Source of the DNA: Mesonia sediminis
Lineage (GTDB): Bacteria; Bacteroidota; Bacteroidia; Flavobacteriales; Flavobacteriaceae
Assembly (NCBI RefSeq): GCF_042684705.1
Contig: NZ_JBHULZ010000041.1
Coordinates: 186,001 to 250,000 of the forward strand
DNA: 64,000 nucleotides
Direction: 5' to 3'
Shown here: positions 15,896 through 25,514 of the stretch, in pieces
How the letters are laid out: every line of letters begins with the position of its first letter
Position numbering within the stretch: the stretch's first letter is position 1
The notes under the pieces: generated by a model
Databases searched by the model: none
What the model was told of the DNA's origin: nothing
Seen by the model: the letters and a program-made list of their open reading frames with translations, nothing else
Program-made: the position numbers and the translations under genes

Positions 15896-18800
15896 ATGAG
15901 ATTTAGTAAGCGCTTCGGTTTTAATTTTTTTTTCTTTTTTACCCTAATATTAGTAAGCTGTAACAGCAAAAAAGAAGATCAGGAAGTAGATAGCTTATTT
16001 AATTATAAGGCTTACATCAGTACGCATACTTACGGAAAAACCTCTATAAACGAACCCATTCTAATTAGCTTTAATAAGCCTTGGCCCGAAGTTGAGCTTA
16101 ACCAGGAGGTGGCAGACAAATATCTAGAAATTTCTCCTGCCGTAAAAGGAAAACTATATCTTGAAAATGGAAAAAAACTAATTTTTAAACCTCAAGAAAA
16201 ATTAAAAGCGAATACTACCTATTTTGTAACTATACCCTTAGATCTTATTTATAAGGATATTTCGAATGAGCTTAAAAGCTATACTTTTAGTTTTAAAACT
16301 CTGGAGCAGAATTACAAACTTAACTTAGGTAACCTACAATCTTATAACGATTCTCAGCAATATTTAACGGGTCAAATAGAAACTGCTGATGTTGCTGAGC
16401 TTGACCAAGTCAAGCAAATTCTCAAAGTAAAACAAAAAAATCAAGAGCTCCCCATAATTTGGGAAGAGAATTTAGAAAGCAGTCAGTATTTCCGTTTTAA
16501 AATTGATAATATCACCCGATATATAAAAGACTCTCAACTAAAAATTACTTATGATGGTTCTCCGATACAAGCAGACTATAGCGGAAAAGATGAATACTTA
16601 ATTCCTGGAAAAGATAATTTTAAAATTGTAGATATACAAACCCATTCTGGAGCCGAAGCTGCATTAAGTCTAAATTTTTCTGACCAACTTGATCCTAACC
16701 AAAATTTTCAAGGATTGGTAAAATTGGCAGAAAGCAATAACCTAAAATTTGAAGTAGAAGGTAATGTTTTGTACGTCTATCCAAATATACGACCTGCTGG
16801 CGAGGTTTTATTAGAAGTGTTTGCCGGTATAAAAAATTCAGCCGGTTTCAAACTAAAAAACACCTATACCAAAAATATATCTTTTGAAGAGCTCAAACCA
16901 GCGGTACGTCTAATCTCTAAAGGGAACATATTGCCCGCTTCAGACAAAACACCTATTTATTTTGAAACGGTAAATTTACGTGCCGTTGATGTTCGTGTGA
17001 TCAAAATTTATAAAGACAACGTTCTCGATCATTTACAAGATGCTTCTCTAGGTGCTCATTATAATTTAAAACGTGTAGGGCGAAAAATAGCCCAAAAAAC
17101 AATCGTTTTTGAGAACAATACTCCATTTGCCTTAAAAAACTGGAAAGCCCATGCGCTAAATTTATCTGATTTTTTTAAATCAGATCCGGGTGCACTTTAT
17201 AGCGTAGAGATAAGTTTTAGACAAGAATACAGCAATTATGATTGTGGTGAACAAGAAAACCAACAGCCCATCTTGCAAGCAGAAGTTAGTTATCCCGAAG
17301 AAAATTACAGAGAAGAACAATATTGGAACAATGAACTTTACAATTGGCGAAAAACACCCTATAACTGGAGAGAAAGAAATAACCCTTGCAGCCTTTCTTA
17401 TTATGAAGATGATCGTTTTGCTACAATTAATATTTTAGGTTCAGACTTGGGTTTAATAGTTAAAGAAGGTACAGATAATACCTACCACATATCGGCAAAT
17501 AATTTGCTTAATACGCAACCCGAAAGTAAAACCAAGGTGAGTTTATATAACTATCAAAAACAATTACTTAGCCAAGCCTACACCAATAAAAACGGGCAAG
17601 TTAAGCTTAAATCCAAACAACAAGCTGCTTTTGTAGTGGCACAAAAAGGAAAACAATATGCTTACGCCAAGCTAAGCGGTGGCAATGCACTTTCTCTTAG
17701 TAAATTTGATATAAGTGGTCAAGAAGTTCAAGGCGGATTAAAAGGCTTCATCTATACAGAGCGAGGCGTACATCGCCCTGGAGATACTATACATTTAAAC
17801 TTCGTTTTAAACGATATTGAAAATCCATTACCTAAAAAACATCCTGTTCAATTATCGGTTTTTGATGCAAGAGGCCAATTGGTTTTGCAAGAAAATAAGA
17901 GTGAGTTTTCGCATCCCACACAAGCCATTAATAATTTTTATTATTTTCCTATACCCACCAAAGAACAAGATGTAACAGGCAATTGGCAAGCCCAGATAAA
18001 AGTAGGTGGGGCAAGTTTTTCAAAAACTTTAAAAGTGGCTACCGTAAAACCGAATCGATTAAAGATAAATTTAGATTTTGGCGAAAAGGTTTTAAGTACC
18101 TATAAGCCATTAGTGGGTTCATTACAATCTAATTGGCTACACGGCGCTGTAGCCAAAAATTTAGAAGCAGATATAGAAGTAGAGCTCAGTCCAGCGGCGG
18201 TGGCGTTTCCTCAATATAAATCTTATATTTTTCAAGATCCAGTTCGCAAATTTGAAAGCATCACTAAACCTTGGATAAAAGATAAAATAGACCATAATGG
18301 ACGTCTTGATTTTAAAGAACAAATTAACTTAAATAAAAATGCGCCTGGAATGCTGGAGGCAAATTTTTTAACTAAAGTTTATGAGGGTGGTGGAGACTTC
18401 TCTATAGATGTGAAAACTAAAAAATTGGCCCCGTATACACACTTCATCGGAATAAAATCTCCTGAATCAAAGGCTTTTGGTGCGCACAAAACCGATGCCC
18501 AAATTCCTTTTGATATAATTAGTTTAAATGCCAAAGGACAAGTTGCCCCATCACGTAAACTTAAGGTATACGTATATAAAATAGAGTGGCGTTGGTGGTG
18601 GATTAGAGGTAGATCAAACCTTTCTCGTTACGAAAATACCCAGGTACATTCTCCATTTTTAGAAAAAAACATAACTACAGATTCTGCTGGAAAAGGCAGC
18701 CTTTTTATAAAAGTACCCGAAAACCAAGCTGGTCGTTATTTAATTAGAGTAGTTGATTCTATCTCTGGTCATGCTACAGGAGTGACAAGCTACTTTTTTA

Positions 18801-21439
18801 AAGATTATTACTCTTTAGGATCAAATGCCGCAGCAGATGCCGCGAAAATGCTTCTATTAAAATCAGATCAAGATAGCTATGAAGTGGGAGAAAAAGCACG
18901 TATTAGTTTCCCGTCAAGCAAGGTAGGTAGAGCATTGGTAAGTCTTGAGAATGGTAGCCGAGTGCTTTCGCAACACTGGGTGACTACAAACAAAGGCAAA
19001 ACACAGCTAGAAGTACCAATTACTTCTGCAATGGCACCCAATATTTATGCGCACATCACTTTGCTACAACCCCATGCACAAAGCAAAAATGACCTCCCGA
19101 TTCGATTGTATGGGGTAATACCTTTAAAAATAACAGATTCTAAGACGCAATTAAATGCTGTAATTGAAATGCCGAAAGAATTAAAGCCAGAGCAACAATA
19201 TGATATCCGCATAAGCGAAAAAAACAAAAGAGAAATGACCTATACATTGGCAGTAATAGACGAAGGTTTGCTCGATTTAACAGGTTTTAAAACACCAAAT
19301 ATTCATCAGGCATTTTACGCTCGTGAAGCTCTTGGAGTAAAAACCTACGATGTATATGACCAAGTAATTGGAGCTTATGGTGGAAGCGTTAATAACGTAT
19401 ATAAAATTGGTGGTGGCGAATTGGCTGCGGGTGCCAAAAACCGAAAAGCAGATCGTTTTAAACCAGTTGTTTCTTATTTGGGTCCATTTAAATTAAAAGC
19501 TGGTCAAAAAGCAAAGCATCGGCTATATATGCCTAATTATGTAGGGGCAGTTCGGGTTATGGTGGTAGCTGGTAATCCCAAAACCGAAGCCTACGGTAAA
19601 AGCGAAAAATCGGTTCGAGTGGCTCAACCCTTAATGGTACTCAGTTCACTTCCGCGAAAGCTAAGCCCTGGTGAAGAAATAAATTTACCGGTAACTGTTT
19701 TTGCAATGGAAAACAAAATAAAACAAGTTGAAGTAAGTCTAAAGCTTGACGAAGCATTGCAAGCTATAGGACCCACCCGTAAAAAAGTAACTTTCGAAAA
19801 ACCAGGTGAGCAAATAGTATATTTTACTTTTAAAAGTAATTCCACCTCAAAACCTCAAGCAATAAAGGTTTTTGCTCAAGGACATGGCGAAAAGGCCTAT
19901 AGCCAAACCGAAATAGATATTTTTAACCCTAATCCTGTAAGTTATAAATCAACTAGTAGTACCTTACAACCTAAGGGAGAATTAAGTTTAAACTATAAGT
20001 CATTTGGCGAATCAGGAAGCAACTCGAGTCAGTTGGTGTTTTCGAGCCTACCTACCATCAATTTAGAAAACAGGTTAGATTATTTAATTGACTATCCTCA
20101 TGGATGCTTAGAACAAATTACTTCGGGTGCATTTCCGCAATTATTTTTAAGTGATTTGGTGGACTTACCTGCCCATCGTAATGGAGAATTAAAAAGAAAT
20201 GTTCAAGGGGTTTTAAACCGTTTAAAAGACTACCAGTTAAGTAACGGCGGTTTCTCCTATTGGCCAGGACAAAGTGAGGCTCACGATTGGGCAACTACCT
20301 ATGTAGGGCATTTTATGATTGAAGCCAAAAGACAAGGTTATGCTATACCAGTAGGTTTGCTAGATAACTGGATGAATTACCAAAGACGGGAAGCCAGAAG
20401 ATGGCAAAACCGTTTAACCTCTTATAACACAAGTTTAAATCAAGCTTACCGACTTTATGCTTTGGCTTTATCTGGTAATGCAGAGCTGGCGGCGATGAAT
20501 AGACTTAGAGAATCTGAAGAAATGAGCAATACTGCAATTTGGCGATTGGCGGCGGCATATGCCGTGCTTGGGAAAAAATCGGTAGCCGAAGATTTATTAA
20601 AACCAGTTCAAGACAATTTTACTAGTAAAAACCAAATCAGCTCCAGCTTTCAATCAAAATTTAGAGATAAAGCAATGGCATTAGAAACTTTGGTGTTACT
20701 AGAAAAAACAGCGCTTCAAATGGAATTTGCACAGTCTATAGCCAAAGACTTATCGTCAGACCGATGGTTTAGTACACAAGAAACTGCCTATGCATTATTA
20801 TCTCTTGCAAAAATGGCCGCTACAAATGCAACAGAGCCTTTTTCTATAGTTTATGAAATACAAGGCGAGTCTAAAGAGGTGAGCACAAATAAAACTATGG
20901 TGGCTGTTCCTTTACCCGAAGCTAAAGACCGCACGAAAATTAATATAACCAATAGGGCAAAAAATCTTGTATTTGTAAATTTAAATCAACAAGGCATTTT
21001 GCCTATAGGCGAAGAGCTAGAGGAAAAGCGAAATCTACAATTAAATTTGCAGTTTTTAAATACCAATGATGAAAGTATAGCGGTAACTAAAATAAAACAA
21101 GGTACCAGCTTTAAAGCTAAAATAAGCATACAAAACCAAGGAATAGATAGGGTTGAACATATTGCCCTTAGTCAATTTTTACCCAGCGGATGGGAAATTA
21201 TAAATACCAGTTTTACCAACTTTGGCACTGATCGTTCTGCTGCTAATTACCGTGATATTCGAGACGACAGGGTGTATATTTATTTTGATTTAAAACCAGG
21301 GGAAACCCAGACTTTTGAAATTGAATTAAACGCTTCTTATTTGGGTAAGTATTATTTGCCGGGAACTCAAGTTTCTGCTATGTATGACAGAAATTATTTT
21401 GCCAGAAACAAAGGAAAATGGGTTGAAGTTATACGTTAA
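15896..21439 (+). CDS. Bacterial alpha-2-macroglobulin family lipoprotein
   Basis: A 1847-residue periplasmic protease-trap-like protein. A lipobox (TLILVSC, Cys22) ends the signal peptide, so it should be membrane-anchored. Successive macroglobulin-type beta domains follow, including an MG2-like stretch GLKGFIYTERGVHRPGDTIHL, then an alpha-2-macroglobulin segment (YLGPFKLKAGQKAKHRLYMPN). The thioester helical domain has an intact GCLEQ with the reactive Cys at residue 1404 (YPHGCLEQITSG). In other bacteria this family (E. coli YfhM) acts with PBP1C in envelope defence and repair. Here too the next gene is pbpC, overlapping its 3' end. A TACTTTTG box at 15753-15760 would leave a leader of about 130 bases. 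Confidence 0.93.
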   Translation: MRFSKRFGFNFFFFFTLILVSCNSKKEDQEVDSLFNYKAYISTHTYGKTSINEPILISFNKPWPEVELNQEVADKYLEISPAVKGKLYLENGKKLIFKPQEKLKANTTYFVTIPLDLIYKDISNELKSYTFSFKTLEQNYKLNLGNLQSYNDSQQYLTGQIETADVAELDQVKQILKVKQKNQELPIIWEENLESSQYFRFKIDNITRYIKDSQLKITYDGSPIQADYSGKDEYLIPGKDNFKIVDIQTHSGAEAALSLNFSDQLDPNQNFQGLVKLAESNNLKFEVEGNVLYVYPNIRPAGEVLLEVFAGIKNSAGFKLKNTYTKNISFEELKPAVRLISKGNILPASDKTPIYFETVNLRAVDVRVIKIYKDNVLDHLQDASLGAHYNLKRVGRKIAQKTIVFENNTPFALKNWKAHALNLSDFFKSDPGALYSVEISFRQEYSNYDCGEQENQQPILQAEVSYPEENYREEQYWNNELYNWRKTPYNWRERNNPCSLSYYEDDRFATINILGSDLGLIVKEGTDNTYHISANNLLNTQPESKTKVSLYNYQKQLLSQAYTNKNGQVKLKSKQQAAFVVAQKGKQYAYAKLSGGNALSLSKFDISGQEVQGGLKGFIYTERGVHRPGDTIHLNFVLNDIENPLPKKHPVQLSVFDARGQLVLQENKSEFSHPTQAINNFYYFPIPTKEQDVTGNWQAQIKVGGASFSKTLKVATVKPNRLKINLDFGEKVLSTYKPLVGSLQSNWLHGAVAKNLEADIEVELSPAAVAFPQYKSYIFQDPVRKFESITKPWIKDKIDHNGRLDFKEQINLNKNAPGMLEANFLTKVYEGGGDFSIDVKTKKLAPYTHFIGIKSPESKAFGAHKTDAQIPFDIISLNAKGQVAPSRKLKVYVYKIEWRWWWIRGRSNLSRYENTQVHSPFLEKNITTDSAGKGSLFIKVPENQAGRYLIRVVDSISGHATGVTSYFFKDYYSLGSNAAADAAKMLLLKSDQDSYEVGEKARISFPSSKVGRALVSLENGSRVLSQHWVTTNKGKTQLEVPITSAMAPNIYAHITLLQPHAQSKNDLPIRLYGVIPLKITDSKTQLNAVIEMPKELKPEQQYDIRISEKNKREMTYTLAVIDEGLLDLTGFKTPNIHQAFYAREALGVKTYDVYDQVIGAYGGSVNNVYKIGGGELAAGAKNRKADRFKPVVSYLGPFKLKAGQKAKHRLYMPNYVGAVRVMVVAGNPKTEAYGKSEKSVRVAQPLMVLSSLPRKLSPGEEINLPVTVFAMENKIKQVEVSLKLDEALQAIGPTRKKVTFEKPGEQIVYFTFKSNSTSKPQAIKVFAQGHGEKAYSQTEIDIFNPNPVSYKSTSSTLQPKGELSLNYKSFGESGSNSSQLVFSSLPTINLENRLDYLIDYPHGCLEQITSGAFPQLFLSDLVDLPAHRNGELKRNVQGVLNRLKDYQLSNGGFSYWPGQSEAHDWATTYVGHFMIEAKRQGYAIPVGLLDNWMNYQRREARRWQNRLTSYNTSLNQAYRLYALALSGNAELAAMNRLRESEEMSNTAIWRLAAAYAVLGKKSVAEDLLKPVQDNFTSKNQISSSFQSKFRDKAMALETLVLLEKTALQMEFAQSIAKDLSSDRWFSTQETAYALLSLAKMAATNATEPFSIVYEIQGESKEVSTNKTMVAVPLPEAKDRTKINITNRAKNLVFVNLNQQGILPIGEELEEKRNLQLNLQFLNTNDESIAVTKIKQGTSFKAKISIQNQGIDRVEHIALSQFLPSGWEIINTSFTNFGTDRSAANYRDIRDDRVYIYFDLKPGETQTFEIELNASYLGKYYLPGTQVSAMYDRNYFARNKGKWVEVIR

Positions 21440-23804
21440 AAATTTCGGTTTGCTCAAAAATAAACGTTTATACTCGCTAAAGAATAAAGTTTTTCTTTTG
21501 CTTCTGTTTTTGGTCGTAGGAGCAATCTGGTGGTTTTGCTTACCGCAGAAATTATTTGATAAACCTGTTTCTACAGTTGTTTATAGCAAAAACGGATATT
21601 TGCTCGGTGCTCGTATTGCTAAAGATGGCCAATGGAGGTTTCCTTCAAGCAAAAAAATTCCTTTCAAATTTGAAAAAGCAATTTTACAGTTTGAAGATGC
21701 TTATTTTTATAAGCATCCTGGGTTTAATCCAGTTGCTATAGCGAAGGCCGCCTATCATAATTTAGCATATGGTAAAAGGCGAGGAGCCAGTACCATAACC
21801 CAGCAGGTGATAAGGCTTTCTAGAGGCTCGACTAAACGAACCTATACCGAAAAACTCATTGAATTTGCAAAGGCATTGCGCTTAGAATTGAGATACTCAA
21901 AAAAGGAAATTTTAAATTTTTATGCTAGTTATGCCCCTTTCGGGGGAAATGTAGTAGGGCTAGAAACCGCATCTTGGCGTTATTTTGGTGTATCGGCTAC
22001 AGATTTAAGTTGGGGACAAGCAGCTGGTTTGGCTGTTTTACCTAATGCGCCCTCACTTGTTTTTCCTGGTAAAAATGAAAAGCTTTTAAGGCAGAAAAGA
22101 AATCGCTTACTCAAAAAATTACTACAAAACGAAATTATAGACCAAGCAACTTACCAACTAGCTTTAGCCGAAGATTTACCGCAAGAACCTTTAGCGCTTC
22201 CAGATCTGGCTCCTCATTTTGTAGAAAGAATAAAACAGCATCAACCCAAGAATCCAGTAACCAGCGATATCGATTATTTTTTACAGCAACAAATTAACCA
22301 AATCGCTAAGCAACACGCTCAACAATTATCACACAACCAAATTAAAAATTTAGCCATTTTAGTTTTAGATGTGCCCACGCGAAAAGTTATCGCTTATATG
22401 GGTAACAATCCTAATTCATCTCAAGATCCTTATGTTGATGTTATACAACAACCCAGAAGTGCGGGGAGTATTTTTAAGCCCTTTTTGTTTACCGCGGCAT
22501 TAGATGAAGGCAATATTTTACCGAATACCTTGTTGGCCGATATACCTACCAATATTAATGGGTATTCCCCTTTAAACTTTGATAAATTATACCGTGGTGC
22601 CGTACCAGCAAACGAAGCCTTGGCGATGTCTTTAAATGTTCCTGCCGTTCGACTTTTGCAAGATTATGGAGTAGAAAAATTCTATAAGAAACTAAAACGG
22701 CTGAATCAGCACAAGGTCAATCGGCCTGCTGCGAGCTATGGTCTTTCTTTAACTTTAGGTGGTGCCGAGTGCAGTTTATGGGAGGTAACCCATGCCTATG
22801 CCAATATGGCCAGTACGTTAAACTTCTATTCAAAAAATTCTAGTACTTATAGAACTAATGAGTTTAAAATAAATACAATTCTGCCTGAAAAGGATGAACA
22901 TTTTGGAGCACTAACACAGGAATCACCTGTTTTCGGAGCTGGTGCAATTTATCATACCTTTAAGGCGCTTAAAAAAGTAAATCGCCCCCAATCTGAATTG
23001 AATTGGCAATTTTATTCCAGTGCACAACCCATTGCCTGGAAAACGGGAACCAGCCATGGTTTTAAAGATGCTTGGGCTGTAGGAGTTACCCCAAAGTATG
23101 CAGTAGGCATTTGGGTAGGCAATACAGACGGTGAAGGAAGACCCGGTTTAACAGGAGTTAAAGCCGCTGCCCCCATTATGTTTGAGGTTTTTTCAAAATT
23201 ACCTGTTTCAAAAGATTTTGATATTCCTTTTGATGATCTAATAAAAAAGAATATTTGTAAGCATAGCGGTATGTTAGCTGGTTTGCAATGCCCTGAAACA
23301 GAAGAATCATATATTCCTAAAAAAGGAGAAAAAACGAGCACATGTAAATTTCATCAAATCATCAATTTAGATTCGAATTTAAAATACCAAGTAAATTTAA
23401 ATTGCTATGACAACCAGAAAATTAGACAACAATCCTGGTTGGTTTTACCCACACTTTGGGCATATTACTACAAACAATTTAATCCGCATTATAAGGACAT
23501 ACCAGCTTTTTCACCTGAATGTTCTCAAAGCTTGCCAGATATAATGCATTTTATCTTTCCGGTAAATCAAGAAAGTATCTTACTTCCCAAAGGATTTAAC
23601 GAAAAATCTAATCCTCTTGTTCTAAAACTGGCTCATCGCTTTCCAGAAAAAGAGGTGTATTGGTATTTAAATAGAAAATATATTGGAAAAACCCAACATT
23701 TTCACGAAATGCAAATCTCTGCGCAAGTAGGAAAATACCAGCTGCTGGTTTTAGACGAATTGGGAAATCAATTATCTCGAGATATCGTCATTCAAAAGAA
23801 TTAG
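21384..23804 (+). CDS. pbpC: Penicillin-binding protein 1C (transglycosylase/transpeptidase)
   Basis: A class A PBP. One N-terminal membrane segment (KVFLLLLFLVVGAIWWFCL) precedes a GT51 transglycosylase domain (FEDAYFYKHPGFNP, then RRGASTITQQVIRL). The transpeptidase domain has the SxxK nucleophile Ser362-Lys365 (AGSIFKPF), SLN (AMSLNVPAVRLL) and KTG from Lys553 (WKTGTSHGFKDAW). The C-terminal 120 or so residues form the PBP1C-specific domain (SILLPKGF, HRFPEKEVYWYLNRKYIG). The ATG at 21384 overlaps the A2M gene by 56 bases; a TTG at 21423 would overlap by only 17 and start closer to the membrane segment, so the exact start is open. A2M-PBP1C pairing is a known conserved module. Confidence 0.93.
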   Translation: MTEIILPETKENGLKLYVKNFGLLKNKRLYSLKNKVFLLLLFLVVGAIWWFCLPQKLFDKPVSTVVYSKNGYLLGARIAKDGQWRFPSSKKIPFKFEKAILQFEDAYFYKHPGFNPVAIAKAAYHNLAYGKRRGASTITQQVIRLSRGSTKRTYTEKLIEFAKALRLELRYSKKEILNFYASYAPFGGNVVGLETASWRYFGVSATDLSWGQAAGLAVLPNAPSLVFPGKNEKLLRQKRNRLLKKLLQNEIIDQATYQLALAEDLPQEPLALPDLAPHFVERIKQHQPKNPVTSDIDYFLQQQINQIAKQHAQQLSHNQIKNLAILVLDVPTRKVIAYMGNNPNSSQDPYVDVIQQPRSAGSIFKPFLFTAALDEGNILPNTLLADIPTNINGYSPLNFDKLYRGAVPANEALAMSLNVPAVRLLQDYGVEKFYKKLKRLNQHKVNRPAASYGLSLTLGGAECSLWEVTHAYANMASTLNFYSKNSSTYRTNEFKINTILPEKDEHFGALTQESPVFGAGAIYHTFKALKKVNRPQSELNWQFYSSAQPIAWKTGTSHGFKDAWAVGVTPKYAVGIWVGNTDGEGRPGLTGVKAAAPIMFEVFSKLPVSKDFDIPFDDLIKKNICKHSGMLAGLQCPETEESYIPKKGEKTSTCKFHQIINLDSNLKYQVNLNCYDNQKIRQQSWLVLPTLWAYYYKQFNPHYKDIPAFSPECSQSLPDIMHFIFPVNQESILLPKGFNEKSNPLVLKLAHRFPEKEVYWYLNRKYIGKTQHFHEMQISAQVGKYQLLVLDELGNQLSRDIVIQKN

Positions 23805-23831
23805 AAATCATTTAAATAAAATTTAACATTA

Positions 23832-23859
23832 AATTAGTTCAGTAACAACTGAACTAATT
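23832..23859 (+). promoter_or_regulatory. Perfect inverted-repeat operator upstream of the MarR-type regulator
   Basis: AATTAGTTCAGT (23832-23843) and ACTGAACTAATT (23848-23859) are exact inverted repeats around a 4-base spacer AACA. The palindrome abuts the -7 box at 23861, so a bound dimer would block RNA polymerase. It is the probable autoregulatory site of the adjacent winged-helix regulator and of the efflux operon. Confidence 0.75.
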
Positions 23860-23860
23860 A

Positions 23861-23868
23861 TACTTTTG
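23861..23868 (+). promoter_or_regulatory. -7 promoter box of the regulator/efflux operon
   Basis: TACTTTTG matches TAnnTTTG, one base after the inverted repeat and 20 bases before the ATG at 23889. The -33 region would fall inside the palindrome and has no clean TTTG. Confidence 0.6.
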
Positions 23869-23888
23869 CATTCCAAATTTTATTTATT

Positions 23889-24359
23889 ATGGTAAGTTGT
23901 AGTGAAGAAAAGAAAAAACTAGTAGAGCGTTTAGGTATTCATTTTGAGCGTGAATCAAATATTACTCCACTGGCTGCCCGCATATTGGCCTTGCTAATAT
24001 TAACACCGTCAGAAGGTCTTACATTTGATGAAATCACGCAAATAACAGGAGCCAGTAAAAGTTCTATTTCGACCAATGTGAATTTACTGCTTCAGTTAAA
24101 GAATATAGATTATTTCACAAAACCAGGAGATCGTAAGCGTTATTTTAAAGTATCAAAGAATCATTTAGAGATTAACTTAAATGAGAATCTCTTAAAGGTA
24201 AATCGTGGATTAGAGATAATCGATAGTATAGATCAATTCAATAGAAAATATGAAGATGACCAGTCAGAAAAGCGAAAAATACGGCAGTTATACCAGGAAT
24301 ATCTCAGATCTCAACAAGAAAATTTGAAAGAAGCTATAAAGAAAATATCTAAAATCTAA
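23889..24359 (+). CDS. GbsR/MarR-type transcriptional regulator
   Basis: 156 residues with a winged helix-turn-helix (LTFDEITQITGASKSSISTNVNLLLQLKNIDYF, recognition helix SKSSISTNVNLL; wing KPGDRKRYFKV). It is flanked by an N-terminal helix with the GbsR-like ESNITPLAARILALLIL pattern and a C-terminal charged helix for dimerisation. It is the first gene of an operon with an RND pump; the adaptor gene starts 18 bases after the stop. The perfect palindrome in its promoter supports autorepression relieved by a pump substrate, which is inference from architecture. Confidence 0.85.
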   Translation: MVSCSEEKKKLVERLGIHFERESNITPLAARILALLILTPSEGLTFDEITQITGASKSSISTNVNLLLQLKNIDYFTKPGDRKRYFKVSKNHLEINLNENLLKVNRGLEIIDSIDQFNRKYEDDQSEKRKIRQLYQEYLRSQQENLKEAIKKISKI

Positions 24360-24377
24360 GTCAAGAAAAATAATACT

Positions 24378-25496
24378 ATGAAAAACAATAAAATACCTTT
24401 CGGTTTTGCAATATTAATGGCCATTATACTGGGCTCTTGTAAAGAAAATACATCGGCTGGACCAGGAACGATGGGCCCTAAGCAAGTTCCGGTTACAAAA
24501 GCAATCACTAAAACGCTAACAGGCTATCAAACTTACCCTGTTAGCATAGAAGGCACAATCAATAGCCAAGTTAGACCAAAAGTAACGGGATATATTACCC
24601 AAGTAAAAGTTGATGAAGGCCAGCAAGTAAAAGCAGGAGAGGTACTTTTTAGGTTAGAAACCGAAAGTTTATCACAAGATGCCCAAGCAGCTAAAGCTAA
24701 TGTAAATGCTGCACAAGTAGAGGTAAATAAATTAAAACCACTAGTTGAAAAAAATATTATTAGTGCCGTACAACTTGAAACCGCAAAAGCAAAATTAGCA
24801 CAAGCAAAAGCCAATTATAACAGTGTATCGGCTAGCATAGGTTATGCGACTATAAAAAGTCCGGTTAACGGGTATGTGGGTTCTATTAATTATAGAAACG
24901 GCGCTTTAGTTTCACCAAACGATGTCTTGACTACGGTTTCACAAACCGATAATGTTTATGCTTTTTTTAGTATGAATGAAAAGCAATATTTAGATTTTAT
25001 CGCTAATGCGGAAGGAAAAGATTTACAAGACAAAATAGATAATTTTTTACCTGTAAAACTGCGTTTAGCCAATGACGAAATCTATAGTGAATCTGGAAAA
25101 ATAGAAACGGTTTCGGGTCAAATCAATAAACAAACAGGTACGGTAAGTTTTAGAGCCCAGTTTCCTAATTCTAATAGAATTTTAAGCAATGGTAACAGTG
25201 GGAAAATATTAATTCCACAAAAATATGAAAACAAGGTTGTAATACCTGAATCATCAAGTTTTGAAAGACAAGGGAAGGTTTACGTATTTGGCGTTCAAGG
25301 AGACACTTCAGCGGTAGAAAAACCTATTGAAGTGCTTGATCGCGTATCTAACTTGATTGTGGTAAAAAAAGGAATTAAGGAAGGTGATTCATTTGTAGCA
25401 AAAGGTACCGGGCAGCTTAGAAACAATATGCCTATCAAACCTATGCTTGTGCCATTCGACAGTATTGCCAAGCCTATTGAAACTATATTTAAATAA
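24378..25496 (+). CDS. RND efflux periplasmic adaptor (membrane-fusion) lipoprotein
   Basis: AcrA-like subunit linking the inner-membrane pump to the outer-membrane channel. The lipobox is IILGSC (Cys21). The lipoyl half-motifs are split around a helical hairpin: VRPKVTGYITQVKVDEGQQVKAGEVLFRLE, then AQAAKANVNAAQVEVNKLKPLVEK and YATIKSPVNGYVGSINYRNGALV. The beta-barrel and membrane-proximal domains follow (SGKIETVSGQINKQTGTVSFRAQFPN). Its 372 residues are typical. It is the second gene of the operon starting with the MarR-type regulator. Confidence 0.93.
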   Translation: MKNNKIPFGFAILMAIILGSCKENTSAGPGTMGPKQVPVTKAITKTLTGYQTYPVSIEGTINSQVRPKVTGYITQVKVDEGQQVKAGEVLFRLETESLSQDAQAAKANVNAAQVEVNKLKPLVEKNIISAVQLETAKAKLAQAKANYNSVSASIGYATIKSPVNGYVGSINYRNGALVSPNDVLTTVSQTDNVYAFFSMNEKQYLDFIANAEGKDLQDKIDNFLPVKLRLANDEIYSESGKIETVSGQINKQTGTVSFRAQFPNSNRILSNGNSGKILIPQKYENKVVIPESSSFERQGKVYVFGVQGDTSAVEKPIEVLDRVSNLIVVKKGIKEGDSFVAKGTGQLRNNMPIKPMLVPFDSIAKPIETIFK

Positions 25497-25514
25497 TTAA
25501 TAGCTCAGCTCATT

